Assembly: GCA_001600635.1 (NCBI GenBank)
Contig: BCKL01000007.1
Location: forward strand, 148,303-212,302
Origin: Leucosporidium creatinivorum
Lineage: Eukaryota > Basidiomycota > Microbotryomycetes > Leucosporidiales > Leucosporidiaceae
DNA: 64,000 nucleotides
Reading direction: 5' to 3'
Shown piece by piece: positions 10,066 to 22,108 of this stretch. Every line of letters starts with the position of its first letter. Within the stretch, counting starts at the first letter, position 1. The notes under the pieces were generated by a model that saw nothing but the letters and a program-made list of their open reading frames with translations, was not told the DNA's origin and did not search any database. The position numbers and the translations under genes are program-made.

Positions 10066-11362
10066 ATGTCGAAACGCGGCAATGAAGCCTCGCAGGACAG
10101 CGCTACAGCTGCACCAGCTCTTCGCCTCTCGCACAACTTCCAGTCTTCTTCAGCCGACATCGAGCTGCGGTCTAAGGAGTGAGTAGCGAAGCTCTCGGCT
10201 AGCTTTCGCCCTCGCTGACCTCGTCCTCCTCCACAGCGGCGTTCGCTTTCTCGTCCACAAGGCCAATCTGAGCTCCTCAAGTACAGTCTTCCAGGATATG
10301 TTTACCTCGGCAACGAGCAGCGACCCGACACGCCCCGCCATCGACTGGCGGAGAGCGCCGAGATCCTCGAGCGCTTGCTGCCCTACTGCTACCCAGCAGT
10401 CACGCCGATGTGGGAGTACGTTGAGGCGGATGATTTGACGTTCGTAAAAGCAGTCGACAAGTATCACGTACGTCTCTCGAGCTTCTGTCCCCCCTCGCCG
10501 TCGCTAACCGAGTTCCTTCGCACAGATTCCTCGGGCGATTGAAGCCGGCCGAGCTAGCCTCTTGTTCGTCGCTTCTAACATCAACGAGTCGTCATCTTCT
10601 GTTACTCACGCTTTGCTGCGCAGCGGCGAGCTCTCGCACTACAGGGGGACCCGCCCGTCTTCAACTTTGCACTCTCGGCGTTTTCGTTCGCGAGCCGCTT
10701 CGCCTTGGACGACTTGGAAACGTTCGCCTTCCCGCTGTTGATGGCAACGCTAGCAGACACTATGTGCTCCCAGGGAATGCTCCTCTCCATACTGCTGCCT
10801 TCCTCTCGACAACTCTCCCTCTCAAGTGCCGACCGCCTCTTCGCCTTCCTCAGCCTCCTCGCCACCAACGCTGCAGACCTGTATGGAAGGGTGGAGATAT
10901 CTCTCCTGGATGCCATCGCCGACAGCCCGCGGGGTCCCTGTCGTTCGAAGGATGCCAGGATTGTCCCCGACTCTTCGATCTCGGCGCGCGAGGAGGCTGA
11001 GCGTACTCTGGCGCACCCGCTGTGCAACGCAGGCATCGACAACTGGCGTCGTTTGCAGAGGGTTACCACGGCGGAGTGGTTTCGTGAGGTGGCGTGGAGC
11101 CTGCTTGACGAGAGGGAACGGGTGACGGATTGCGACCGATGCAACAGGCGCTTGCAGATGGCGGCCCAGCAAGTTGAGAACGGACTGCGAGATTCTGAGC
11201 GGGAGATGCGGTTACAGTTCGTCACCGTTTCTGGTGACGGTTACCTGTGAGTTGGTGTTCTACTCGAGATTCGGCGCTCGTGGCTGACCGAGCTTCTCGA
11301 TTCGCAGGAAGGAGTATCGTGCTTGGGTGAAAAGAACGTATGGGCATAGAGATGACGAGTAG
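10066..11362 (+). pseudogene. BTB/POZ domain gene with one frameshift
   Basis: A protein of the BTB type, which normally mediates dimerisation or recruits substrates to Cullin-3 ligases. Exons are 10066-10178, 10237-10467, 10526-10567, 10624-11246 and 11308-11362, with good splice sites. The first part reads DIELRSKDGVRFLVHKANLS, the typical BTB strand-helix start, followed by VFQDMF. Near 10345 the frame must shift by one base to continue as LAESAEILERLLPYCYP and on through the rest of the domain. As written, translation stops soon after at a TGA. The remaining exons stay open for more than 200 codons, ending KEYRAWVKRTYGHRDDE. The change is therefore either very recent or a base-call error, and a working gene is possible. 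Confidence 0.6.
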
Positions 11363-11946
11363 TCGTGCAAGCTTCAAGCCTTCTCATGAGTCCCAGAGCG
11401 GCGAGGCAAGCGAAGGTGACCTTGGACCGAACTTGCGACGCCGCCCCGACCCTCCGTTTCTTGTTTCAATAAGATCGGCTAGTAAGCTCGAGTTTCTCTC
11501 AGCCGTATTTCACTTCTGGCAGCACCTAGTCTCCCTTTTGTCGTCGCTTGCTCTCGTCACTCTCGCGAAGAGCCTGCTCGGCGAAGTTTCGGCTCTCGCT
11601 CTTTCTCTCTGTCTCTGTGCGAGAGCAAACCAGCTTCCATCGAAGCGACCAACGGTAGAAGTCGTTTCCCCAATGCCCTCCCATCTGCCAGCAAACCTTG
11701 CTCGGCATTGTCGGGGTCACAGAAGAAGAAAGGGAGCTGCCTTCGCAACGCCGAGATCACTCCCTCGCCCAGATGTGATGGTGAAAGGTCTGAATATGCA
11801 CGCCGGCAATAGCTACAGTGGTGGTTCTACACGACAGGATAGGTATAGACAGCTTAATGGTATCTCTCCCGACAATTCTCGGCGCTTCCCCCAGCTCGGC
11901 CGAAGCCAACCTCACGCCCGAGCTCCTTCTACAGCGAACGCCATGC
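11363..11946. other. Intergenic, no gene recognised
   Basis: Lies between the ends of the BTB gene (+) and a small minus-strand gene. Open frames of 60-200 codons exist, but their translations lack recognisable motifs and start without good context. I see no supported gene here. Confidence 0.3.
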
Positions 11947-12430
11947 TCAGCAAATGATGCAGCACGCGTCCCTTGACTGCTTCTTCGATTCTGCATCTGT
12001 AGAACGAGCACAAATCAGCTCCTGCTTGCGAACCCGCCATCTCCGCCGACGAGACGAGAGACGCACCTCGCTTCCTCGACTCGAGCTCCGGCACCAGAGT
12101 CTCTCCAAAGGGCATCTTAGTCATAGCCTGCTCCTCAAACATGTTGCTCAGCCCGACAAAGTAAGCGCGTTGAGTGGGAGTAGCGAGATAGTGGGGGTCG
12201 TCATCCAGGGAGTCCGGCGAGCGGGGCGCGAGCGAGCTGTTGCAGTAAGGCGGAGGGGTGGCGAGCGGTGCAGGGGGAGCTCCTTTGCGAGGGTGGATGC
12301 GCGAGGGGAAGACGTTGGGTTGGTATGGAGGGGGCATCTCCCAGGACGAGTCAAGGGCGAGCTGCTCGTCGTCGTCGAGCCGGCGAGGCTTGTGTTGGTG
12401 AAGGTATGGCGCGAAGGAAGGAGGATGCAT
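11947..12430 (-). CDS. Small protein with Cys-rich C-terminal tail, unknown
   Basis: I do not recognise the family. Exons 12067-12430 and 11947-11996 join in frame through a GTGCGT...CTACAG intron and give 137 residues. The start is the ATG at 12428-12430; the open frame continues upstream but begins with TTG only. The N-terminal half is Pro-rich and disordered (MPPPYQPNVFPSRIHP). A helical part follows (RAYFVGLSNMFEEQAM), then a charged segment (LESRKRDAESKKQSRD) and the end DACCIIC. The three cysteines at the extreme C-terminus would suit palmitoylation or other membrane attachment. It is not a standard CaaX box because CIIC is preceded by another Cys and ends in Cys. Function unknown. Confidence 0.55.
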
Positions 12431-12648
12431 CTTGGAAGGATTTGTGGGTTGTCCGTCGGCCTTGTCCTGGGTGATTACGAAGGCGAGGCGGGAGGGAGAA
12501 GCGAGCGACAAAGGGAGCCAACACCAAGTCGTCGCCGGAAGGGGCCTCGCCCCCGAGGTTTACCCACCGAGTCCCATGGATCTGCTTCCCACAGAGGTAC
12601 CTGTGTGGTGCAGAACGGCGATATCACCGCTGCTCGCCTGCCGCACTG

Positions 12649-13060
12649 CTACCGAGCTTCCTCCCGACCCCCTTCGGCCTGCTCTTGGAGACAAAAGAAC
12701 CCATCGAAAGTCATCGAATCCGGGTTGTCCTCGATGCAGATTACATCCGTGCAGTGACCCACGCGCAGCGGTTCGGTCCTCGGTAGCCCAGCTGCTCGGC
12801 TCAAGACCTGCGAAGCGCCGAGCCTCGAATCGGCCGAGCTGCCGCTTGAAGGTGTCCCACGAGCCGTCTGCAGCTTTCATGAGTTTGACCAGCTTGCGTC
12901 TGCTCCTACTACGCCCTCCGAGCCTTGCAGTCGACTGCAGCTGTGCGAACGCGGTGCGGAGAGATGAGGCGAGCTGCTCGGCGACTTCAGGCTCCTGCAG
13001 GGTCTTGAGGAAGGTAGAGCTGCTCTATAGTAAGGTCTTCATGTTCTTCTTTAGCGCCAA
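12649..13060 (-). CDS. Hypothetical protein, N-terminus unresolved
   Basis: Coding signal is seen on the minus strand in two blocks. The upstream block reads FLKTLQEPEVAEQLASSLRT, a helical charged segment. The downstream block (12649-12807) follows a TTCGCAG acceptor and reads VLSRAAGLPRTEPL and then DVICIEDNPDSMTFDG, ending at a TAG. A GTCAAA donor would join them in phase 0, but this donor is weak. The true start could not be fixed: the nearest workable ATG overlaps the CHS5 start codon on the other strand, which makes it doubtful. No family was recognised. The amino-acid composition of both blocks looks like real protein rather than antisense noise. Confidence 0.35.
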
Positions 13061-13169
13061 GTCGAGTCGAGTTGCAGTCGAGTAAATCGCAGGAGAGCAA
13101 GAGCTTTGGTCGCTGAAGCGCTGAAGGTCTCTTTCCCGCCGTTACCTCGTCGCTTCTTTCAGCTCGAAC

Positions 13170-15391
13170 ATGATGGCATCCGAACCGTCCAGGAGCAGCC
13201 GAGCTGCTAGCAAGAAGGCTTCTACCAGCGCCAACGTGAGTACATCTCGCTACAGACGCGACGCTTGGCCCGCCCCTTCTCTTGCTAGCTGCCAGCGCTT
13301 CTCGAGAGCTTGTAGCGGCACGGCGGGGAGCTTCTTGTACTTCTACAGAGGTGCTGCGTGGGCTACACGCTCAGCAGAAGTGCTGGGAGATGGCCGAAAT
13401 GGGCGTGTTGACGCGTGTCGACGATGACAAGCCCGAGAGGAAGGGCTGACGGCTTGCTATTCACTTACAGGTCATCGAGGAAGATCCCTCATCGCAACGC
13501 TTCGTCATTGGCAAGATTGATGGTGAGCTTTGCCGACTTACACGTACGCTGAGCCGCGCTGACCGCCTCCCCTGCCCCAGCTGGAATCGCCGTCCTCATC
13601 TCCGACGTGAGTAGAGCAGTACAGGCCTCGAGTATATAGCTAACCTTTGCCCCTACAGTCCGTTCACCTCATCGAATTCCCCTCGCTCCTGCTGCCCGCT
13701 GGAGTCGGCCCAGGATCCATCGTCAACATCGCCTGCTCTCGCAACTTTGCCGCCGAGCGCGAGGCCACCAAGTCCTTCTGGGATCTCCAGAACGACATCT
13801 TCACCGAGTTTGGAGCCGAGGAGCCCCAGGCGCCCAACCTGCGCATTCGCAACACCACTCAGACGAGCGTGAGTTCGGCGGTCGAGTGCATGATGGAGGC
13901 GCGCCAATGCTGACCTTTCGCTCCAGGTCACGCTCGAATGGGACAAGCTGCAGCTCGCTAAGGCCAAGCTTCTCGGTCTGTCCATTTGGCGCAACGGCCA
14001 GCGCCTCACCACCATCCCGAACCCTCTCAGCAACACCTCGACCAAACTATCCGGCCTCTCCCTCGACACGGATTACACCTTCCACCTCGTGCTCAAGACC
14101 TCGGCCGGAACCTTCACCTCTGCCATCGTCAAGACCCGCACCCACACCATTACCGATACCTCGGGCATCTCGGTCTGCTTTGGCCATGTCGAGCCGGAGA
14201 ACCTCATCACCGAGGCCAAAGCGGCGCTCGGCTCGATGAAGGCGAGGTTCTACGACAAGATCCAGATCGATACGACCCACTTTGTCGCTACGAGCCCTGC
14301 TAGCCCTTCGAACCCGTCTGGCGGACCCGGCATCGAGTACCAGAAGGCGCTTCAGCTCAGCATCGTAAGTCGACGTTGCTCTCGCCTCGCATCTTTTGCT
14401 GACCCCACCTCACTTTCAACAGCCCGTCGTCAGTCCCGAATGGGTCATCGCCTGCAACCGCGAGCAAAAGATGGTGCCCATCAGCAACTACTACATCGGC
14501 ACCGTCAACCACGCCGCCTCCATCTCTTCCGCTCAACTCGTTACCTCGAACGGCCAGATCCCCCCTCCCAAAACCCAACGTCGCGCTACCGCCGCGATCG
14601 ACGAGGAGGAAGCCAGCACTTCGACCAGGGCGGCTGCACCCGTTCCCGCTGTCGCCCCGGCGCCGAGCAACCTCCCTCCGAGCGAGCTCGCCGAGGAGGA
14701 GCCCGAGACCCCGCCCATGGACGCTACAGTCAGCGCTCCAGTTGACGTCGTCGTTCCCGAAGAGCCTGAACCTCAGCCGGAAGCGCCAGTCGAGGCCGAA
14801 GCTGAAGCCGAGCCTTCAGCTCCCGAACCTCCCGTCGTGGTCGAGCACCCCGAGATCATCGTCGAGGCGCCCCAGGAGGATCAAGTCGTCGTGGAGGAGC
14901 CGCAAGCACCTACACCTCCCCCCACTTTCAACATTGTCGCCCCGCCAGAGGACGCCCTCGAGGAGCCTGAAGCGCCCGAGTCAGAGACTCAGCCCATCCC
15001 CGAGATTGTCGTGGAGCCTACACCGGAGGAGGAAGAAGTGGAGAAGCCGACGCCTGAGGAGCCTGCCGAGTCGGTGCCGGAGATTGTCATCGAGCCGTCA
15101 GCTGAGGAGGAGGAGCCTGTCGTCGAGGAGCCTGCCGTCGAGGAGGCTCACGTCGAGGCTGAGCAGTTGGAGGAATCCGAGGTGAACGACGTCGCTGAGG
15201 ACGCGGATGTAGAGGCCGAGCCGAGCGCTCAGGAGGACAAGGAGGAGGCGGAGGAGGAGGAGACGCCCGCGGAATCGCTCGTTTCAGACTCGCTCGTCGA
15301 CGTCGACGTCGAGGACAAGAAGGACGAGGACGTCAAGGCGGAAGCAACGGACGCCAAGGCAGACGAGAAGCTGGTGGACATTGGGTTGTAG
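13170..15391 (+). CDS. CHS5: Exomer scaffold protein Chs5
   Basis: Chs5 is the scaffold of the exomer coat, which exports cargo such as chitin synthase Chs3 from the trans-Golgi to the cell surface. Six exons (13170-13235, 13471-13522, 13581-13606, 13659-13868, 13927-14364, 14423-15391) join in frame to 586 residues. The N-terminal dimerisation part includes HLIEFPSLLLP. An FN3 domain follows (about 112-197), then a BRCT domain (about 200-290) ending at PEWVIACNREQKMVPISNYY. The last 280 residues are a Glu/Pro/Val-rich acidic tail, as in other Chs5 proteins. Two ATGs stand in tandem at 13170 and 13173; either may start. The FN3-BRCT order and the start motif make the identification firm. Confidence 0.9.
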
Positions 15392-15950
15392 GCGAGAGCT
15401 GAGTAGCAGCTCTCGCAGGGACGTTCTCGTTCAGCTCGGCGGTTCGCAGGGGCAATTGATCAGTCACGCAGTTTATTCGTTCGCTGTGGCCCGAGACGTA
15501 GAGAGACGTATCATCCTGTAGGTAGCCGCTTGGCTCGCTCGTGTACTACAGGGTCTGTTCCGCGAGAGAGAAACGGAGGACGGAGAAGCAATTCGGGCTC
15601 CGACGGCGCTGGGGAGCAATCACTTCCCTTCCGAGCTGCTTCTCTCATCCGGCCAGCTTCCCCGCTGAAACGAGGTACAGTACCGTATCTTTGGCGGTGG
15701 GTATTTGAAAAGCTGCAGCGTGTGCTTCGGCCCCCGGGAAGTCTGACTTTGCTGCTGGAAGGGGATCCATCGCCGAGCGACGAGTTTTGGGGAAAGCAGG
15801 GGGATATGCATGCGGTGGTGGTACATCAATAAGGAGAAGGGGTATGCAAGTGGTGTGTATGTATATATGGAATGCTATGAAGGTCAACGGGCTGTATGCT
15901 GGTCCGAATTGCGGAACCGACCTCATCGCCGAGAAGTGTCGAGGAAAGGC
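15392..15950. other. Intergenic between convergent genes
   Basis: About 560 bp between the CHS5 stop and the stop of a small minus-strand gene. It should hold both 3' UTRs. No further gene, repeat or RNA was recognised. Confidence 0.3.
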
Positions 15951-16373
15951 TCAGGTCTTGGTCGCCTGCTTGCCGTCGTTTTCTGTGAAAGGATAGAGCA
16001 TGTCAGTGCATATCCCGCCATAAGGTAACTGGTGCAGCTCACTTGGTTTGGGTGCAGAGGCTGCCAAGAATCGAAAGAGCCGGATCAGATCGAGGCGCGA
16101 GGTGAGAGGTTGAGTGAGGTGCGAAAGGCATACTCACCATCCGAGGAAAGGGTCGTGTTCTCTGGTAGGTCTTCGGTGGCCGTGAGGAAGGCGTCGAGCT
16201 GTAGGCAGATGGTGCGAAGCTCGGGCGACCCCCAATCCGACCCGTCCGGTAACGGCACGATCTCTTGTCCTTCGAAGGTGACTGCAGAGGTGAAAGCGCG
16301 TCAGTCTGGTTACGAAGTGGACGGAGCGGCGTGACGCACCTCTGCTGTCGTCAAAGAGGTAGAAGCCGGACAT
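15951..16373 (-). CDS. 75-residue acidic protein of unknown function
   Basis: Four small exons (16340-16373, 16138-16281, 16043-16060, 15951-15982) join in frame to 75 residues, all with standard donors and acceptors. The sequence starts MSGFYLFDDSRVTFEGQEIV and continues LPDGSDWGSPELRT, then a short helix (CLQLDAFLTATEDL). It ends in a Lys-rich tail (SAPKPKNDGKQATKT). The third exon is only 18 nt. The overall character resembles small subunits of larger complexes, but I cannot name a family. The ATG chosen is the first that makes a compact protein; an open frame extends upstream with a hydrophobic run that looks like UTR. Convergent with CHS5 and divergent from SMC5. Confidence 0.55.
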
Positions 16374-16936
16374 GGCCGCCGAGCAGGGAAGGCCAGCGGT
16401 GAAGGGAGACGAGCGAGGGAGAAGCAGAGCAAGTGATGGGAGGGAGAGAAAAAGAGACACAAGAGATGCAGGGAGTCCTGGAGACACCAGGACATCTCGT
16501 CGAGGTGCATCCCCTCAATTAAGAAGCTCGCCTCTGAGAACCTGTCCTTGTCGCTCAAAGGGGCAACTGGATCTCTCCCGCGAGTGCCGAACCGAGATCG
16601 TCCTGACGGCAGAAGCCGGTACAGATGGACTTAAAAGGCCATGCACCCCATCATGTGGGTGCGAGCGATACCGGCCTGGCAGGCAGGCGTAACGAGACCT
16701 GCCGAGACGAGGGCCGACCCGCTTTCTACGACCGAATTGCGAGGGCAGGGGAGCAATTGAGACACCTTTATTTGATGCGTTAGCCGTAGAATCGGCCACA
16801 GAGCATGACGATCGAGTAACGACCGAGTTGTAGCAGAGAACGAGAGCTGGCCAGCGAGTAACGTCGGAGAGAGAGAAAGAGGGCGCGTCGAAACGTCCAA
16901 GTCCTCTTGCCCTCGACCGCATCACCTCGACTGGCC
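16374..16936. promoter_or_regulatory. Divergent promoter region upstream of SMC5
   Basis: About 560 bp between the start of the small acidic protein (-) and SMC5 (+). A perfect short hairpin (GCACCC, 8-nt loop, GGGTGC) lies near 16642. No gene is supported here. Confidence 0.3.
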
Positions 16937-19900
16937 ATGGTCGATCGCAAGATCAAGCCCGAGCCTTCTGGCAGTAACAGGAAGCTCCCAGCTGCTGCCT
17001 CGGACCAATCCGAGCCCGAGGAGAGCCCCCGAGCGAGGAAGAGGGCGCGCAAGGAGCAGGACGGCGACAGCGAGACGGATCAAGACGACGAGAAGCCGGT
17101 TCCCATGGACGACGAGGAAGAGGAAGCTGTAGAGAAGGATGGACTCATCAGGGACAAGGATGGGTACGTCCTACTCTCGTGGCATTCGGCCTCAGAGCTT
17201 CGAAACTGACGCTTTGGACGCGTCGCGTCTCTTTCCTCTGGTTCTGCTCGCCTACAGCTATGTTATGGGCTCCATCACCCGCATCGCCTGCAAGAACTTT
17301 GTCACCTACAACCATGTCGAGTTCAACCCGGGCCCGTGAGTTGGCGCAGAGCTTCGAACGGCAGACAAGCTCGACGCGATGCTAACCCTGCTCGGCTTGC
17401 CCATCTTACAGAGCACTCAACATGCTCATCGGTCCCAACGGAACGGGAAAGAGTACCATTGCCTGCGCCATCGCCATCGGTCTCGGCTTCCCTCCCAAGG
17501 TGCGCTTCATCTCTGGTTCGCGCAAGCGGACGCGCTCTGCAACTCGTTAGAAGCGACGCCGACTCACACGCCAACACCGCATAGGTTCTCGGACGCTCTA
17601 CCAAACTCTCGGCGTTCGTCAAGACCGATGCGACCGACGAGACTTGGATCGAGATTGAGCTCAAGGGTCGTCCCGGCAAGAAGAACCTCATCGTGCGCCG
17701 CTATATCTACAAGGACAGCGAGAAGTCCGAGTTTACTCTTGATGGTAAGCTACAGCAGCGCCACGGCGACGCGAGCGAACTGCTGACTCTTTCTCTCGCA
17801 GGCGACAAGGCCATCGCCAGTGCCGTCGCCGAGAAGATGAACGAGCTCAACGTACAAGTCAGCAACCTCTGGTGCGATATCCTCTCTTCTACCACTCTCT
17901 CAGACTGCCGACGCTGACGCCGCCTCTTCCCTGCCTGCAGTACCTTCCTTCCTCAGGACCGAGTCGCCAGCTTCTCCGCCATGTCCCACTCGGAGCTGCT
18001 CGTCGAGACGCAGAAGGCTGCTGGAGATCGCAACCTCAGCCACTGGCACAAGACCCTCATCGAGCAACAGAAGCAGCAGAAGTCCCTGCAGACGGTGAGT
18101 CGAGTCGCGCTGACCAGCTCCGTGCGTTTCGCTGACCTCGCTCTGCCCGCTTCTAGGATCTCGACCTCGTCGCCGAGCGCCTCAAGCGTCGCGAAACGAA
18201 GCAGGCCGAGAGTGAGAAGGACGTCAGGAAGGCCGAGCAGCGCATCAAGATTGAGCACGAGCTTGCCGTCTTGTCCATCCTCCTCCAGTTTGCCGCCTAC
18301 GACGACGCGCATGGCCAATGGCTCGAGGCCAAGCAGAACAAGAACCAGGCCACCGATGAGCTCAAGGAGCTGCAAGCCGCCAACCGTCCTTTCGAGGACT
18401 CGCAGAAGTACGGGGTCTGCTGCTCTCGCCCTCGCCCGAGCATCTCGCTGACCTCGTCGTGTTCTCGCCCTCGAACAGAGCTCTCCACGGCATCGTCGAG
18501 CATCTCACCGGAGTCAAGCAGACGTCGGAGTCCAAGGCGCGCAAGCTCGAGCGTGAGATCCAGAAGGCTCAAGGCAACTTGGAGAAGGTCGTGAGTCGCT
18601 TTCGCTCTCGTCGAGACTTCGGTTTCGATGTACTGATGTCGCCTCCTCACACCCACAGGAGGAAGACGCGACTCGCACCAGGGAGAAGTACGACACCGTC
18701 AAGAAGGACGAGCAGGACCGCCGCAAGGTCATCGACAAGCTCGAGAGGGATGTCGCTACGCTCGAGACCAAGGTGTCGGCCAAGCTCGAGCCTGTCGACT
18801 ACGCTCCCATCCAAGCCGAGATCGTACGCGACTTTTGGCTCGTTCGTCTCTCTCCGCCGAAGCTGACTCCCTCCTTGACTCGCTGTAGATGGTCAAGAGC
18901 GCCGAGAAGGCCGATATCGCCAGTCGCCTGACCACCAACCAAGCCGACGTTCACGCCATCGAACGAGAGCTGAGGAACGTCGTGAAGCAGGAGCAGTCCG
19001 ACGTGCAGCGGTGAGTCTTGTTCGCTCTTCCGTGCTCGTCGACTTCCGCTAACCCGCTTGTGGCTCCCACAGACTCACCCAGCTCAACAACATCAAGGTG
19101 GCGAGGGAGAAGAGCCTGCAGCAGTTCGAGCCCGAGACTTGGAAGGGAGTACACTGGCTGCGCGCCAACAAGGATCGCTTCAAGGGACCCGTTCACGAGC
19201 CTGCTCGTCTCAACGTCTTCGCCAAGACCCGCGACCCCCAGATCCTCAACCTCATTGAGGGACCTATCGCGCTCAACGCCTTCAAGGTCGGCTTTCACTG
19301 CTCTGCCCGCGCCGAGAGTTACAGCTGAACTCCTCCTTCTCGGCCGCAGACCTTCCTCTTCGAATATCAGGAGGACTATGACCTCATGATGAGGGAAGTC
19401 AACGACAAGAAAATCGCTCGCATCAACGGAACTCAAATCGCCCCGGGCAGGAAACTCGCCGATGTCGCGACGCAGATGACCCCCGAGAAGGTGAGCCTGA
19501 TCTTGGCCGTTCACTCGATGAGGTCCTGACTACGATCTTCTACTTGTACGCCATCAGCTCGCCCACTTGGGCTTCGACGCGCTCCCCATCGACTACCTCG
19601 AAGGACCCGACGCCGTGCTCGCTTGGCTCGCCGATATGCACAAGCTTAGCAAGATTGTGCGCCGCTTGCCCTCGTCTACTTATCTTCGAGAACTGACGCC
19701 TCTTCCTCTCTTGTTGCAGCCTATCCAAGTGCGACCAAGGCCGCTCAACCAGGTCGCCATCGACAGCGAACCCAGTATCCAGGCCTACTTCACGCACGAC
19801 GGCAGCTTCAACATCAAGCGCTCGCGATACGGAGCACAAAACGCCCAGGTCGAGCAGCGCACTCTACAGCCAGCCAAGATTCTCTCCGGTGGTCGTACGT

Positions 19901-21940
19901 CCTCGTTCCCTCTCCCGTCTCGGCGCTCGAACGCTAATCCCCGACCCTCTTCTCGCTCGCAGTGGACAACAACAGGATCGCCGAGCTCGAGAAGAACCTC
20001 GCTAACTACAAGATCACCAAGGCGGACCTCAAGCGCTCGAACGACGACCTCGTCGCCATCGACAACGACTTGCAGAACCGCATCGAAGTCCTCGACTCGG
20101 AGAGGGTGAGTTCACTCGCTTCATCCTTCGAGTCTCGGAGGGACGCTGACTTACCCTGCTACCATCTCCCTGCAGCGCGACCTCATCAAGCAGAAGGAGA
20201 AGCTGGGCGAGCCGTACAAGATCATGGAGAAGAACAAGGCCGCTCTTCGTACGCTTGGCTTCCTGAGCCTCGCTGTTCGTGCTCAGCTGACTCTGACTCC
20301 CGCCCCGCAGAATCCAAGCGCGTTACGCTCGAGAAGGAGAAGAGGAAGCCCTCCGCCGAGGCCAAGCGCAAGGCTCTTCTCGACGAGCTGAGCAAGTTTT
20401 CGAGCAAGCGAGTTCGCCTCGCCCTCGAGCACAAGGTTCGTTCGCCGGTCTCACCCGCAATCGAGTCCTTGTAGCTAACTCTCTGCACCTTTACAGGATC
20501 TCGCCCTCAAAGCCAGTCAAGTCCACATTCAGGGAGTCGCCATTCACCTCCGTCACCTCCAAGCCGAGAGCGACCTCCGCGCCATGGCCTCGTCTGCGTC
20601 GGAGAAGGATCAGGAGATTCGCGACAAGCAAGCCGAGCTCGAGGAGAGTGAGTTCATCGTCTTGCTCGCTTCTCCCCTTCGCCGAGCCGCCGAGACTGAC
20701 CTCTTCATCCTCTCGCAGTCTCTGCCCGCACTTCGCAGCTCTACCACAAGGCCAAGCGCATCATGGAGGAAGCTGAAGAATCCACCAACGGTGCCGACGA
20801 GGATGTTAGCGCCGAGGTGGCCGCTTACCGCGAGGCGAACGACTTGGACCTGCAGGAGCTCAGCGCGAGGCATAGTGCGTCGGAGGCGCAGCTGGCGCTC
20901 ACGGCGCCGATTCAGGCTAGTGTGCTCGAGGCCCACGAGAAGAGGAAGAAGGAGGTACATTGCTTCTCTGCGCCCACTTCGTCGCCGAAGCTTTGGCTGA
21001 CCCCCTTCGCTCGACAAACAGATCGCTGCTCTTCGCAAGGAGGTCGAAGAGGCTGACGAGAAGCTCGAGGGCTCTACTTCCACCCTCAACCGTGTTCGCG
21101 TGAGTGATGCTGACCCACTTTGTCGCCGACTCGCCGATTGACCTTGCCTTCGCCGCTCCTCAGGAATCCTGGCTTCCCCGTCTCGAGGCTCTCATCACCA
21201 AGATTAGCCGCAAGTTCAAGGATGCGTTCGATGGTATGTTCTTTGATCTGCTTGACCCCACTTCGGCTCCGGCTGACCCTTCCCTTCGCTCGCAGCTCTC
21301 GGTCTGCTCGGCGAGATTCAGCTTGGCAAGCACGACGACTACGCGCAGTGGGGTATCGAGATTCTCGTCTCCTTCCGCGACAACGAGCCCTTGAAGGTTC
21401 TCACCGCGCATCGCCAATCTGGAGGAGTGAGTCCTGCCTCAGCCGCCCTTCCTCAGCGCTGGCTCGTCCAGTCAGATTGACATCCGCTGACCGTGCTCTC
21501 CACTTTCACCCTTTCTCATTGCACAGGAGCGCGCTCTCACCACCGTCATGTACCTCATGTCCCTCGCCGAGCTCGCCCAAGCTCCCTTCGCCCTCGTCGA
21601 CGAGATCAACCAAGGAATGGACCAGCGCGTCGAGCGCAACGTGCACAACGCTCTCGTCAAGACGACTTGCAAGGACGATGTTGGACAGTGAGTCTCGTTC
21701 TCCCCTCCTCTCTCCCACTTCTCCTTCCTCTTCGGCGTCGAGCTCGAGCTGACCCCTACCGCTCGCCCCGACAGGTACTTCCTGCTCACCCCCAAGCTCC
21801 TCCCCGACCTCGAGTACCACCCTCTGATGAAGGTGCTCGTTATCCAAGCGGGAGCGTGGCTGCCCGACAAGCTCTCCCTCGCCGATGTCGTCAAGAGGAA
21901 GCTCAAGAGGAAGGCGCTCGCTGGGCCGGTCGAGGCTTGA
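16937..21940 (+). CDS. SMC5: SMC5, subunit of the SMC5/6 genome-stability complex
   Basis: Smc5 pairs with Smc6 in a ring-shaped ATPase that acts in DNA repair and resolution of replication intermediates in the nucleus. About 24 exons are needed, all with short introns. An acidic, Lys/Arg-rich N-terminal tail precedes GSITRIACKNFVTYNHVEF, which is the Smc5 start, and the Walker A motif GPNGTGKST. TFLPQDRVASFSAM is the conserved segment after the head. Long coiled coils flank a hinge around positions 19100-19700. The C-terminal head has the signature QSGGERALTT at about 21420-21545 and Walker B ALVDEINQGMD. The ATPase parts are complete, so the gene appears functional. It ends at the TGA at 21938-21940, tail to tail with RRP43. 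Confidence 0.93.
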
Positions 21941-22108
21941 TGAGTCGAAGGGGCAGCAGAGCAGCAGAGAAGGAGGCACGAGTGGTCTGTGTTGTACATG
22001 ACTTGATACGCATTCGAAGTTTCGCTGTGCTTTTTCCCCGACTCTCGGCCAACTCGTCCAGGCGAACAAGCGAGTAGCGATCCTTCCACCGCCTCCTCGT
22101 CTGCACAT

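Noticed and set aside
16640-16665. Short hairpin as a possible structured RNA or terminator
   Set aside because: A six-pair stem with an 8-nt loop occurs easily by chance and has no supporting context; it is mentioned only in the promoter entry.
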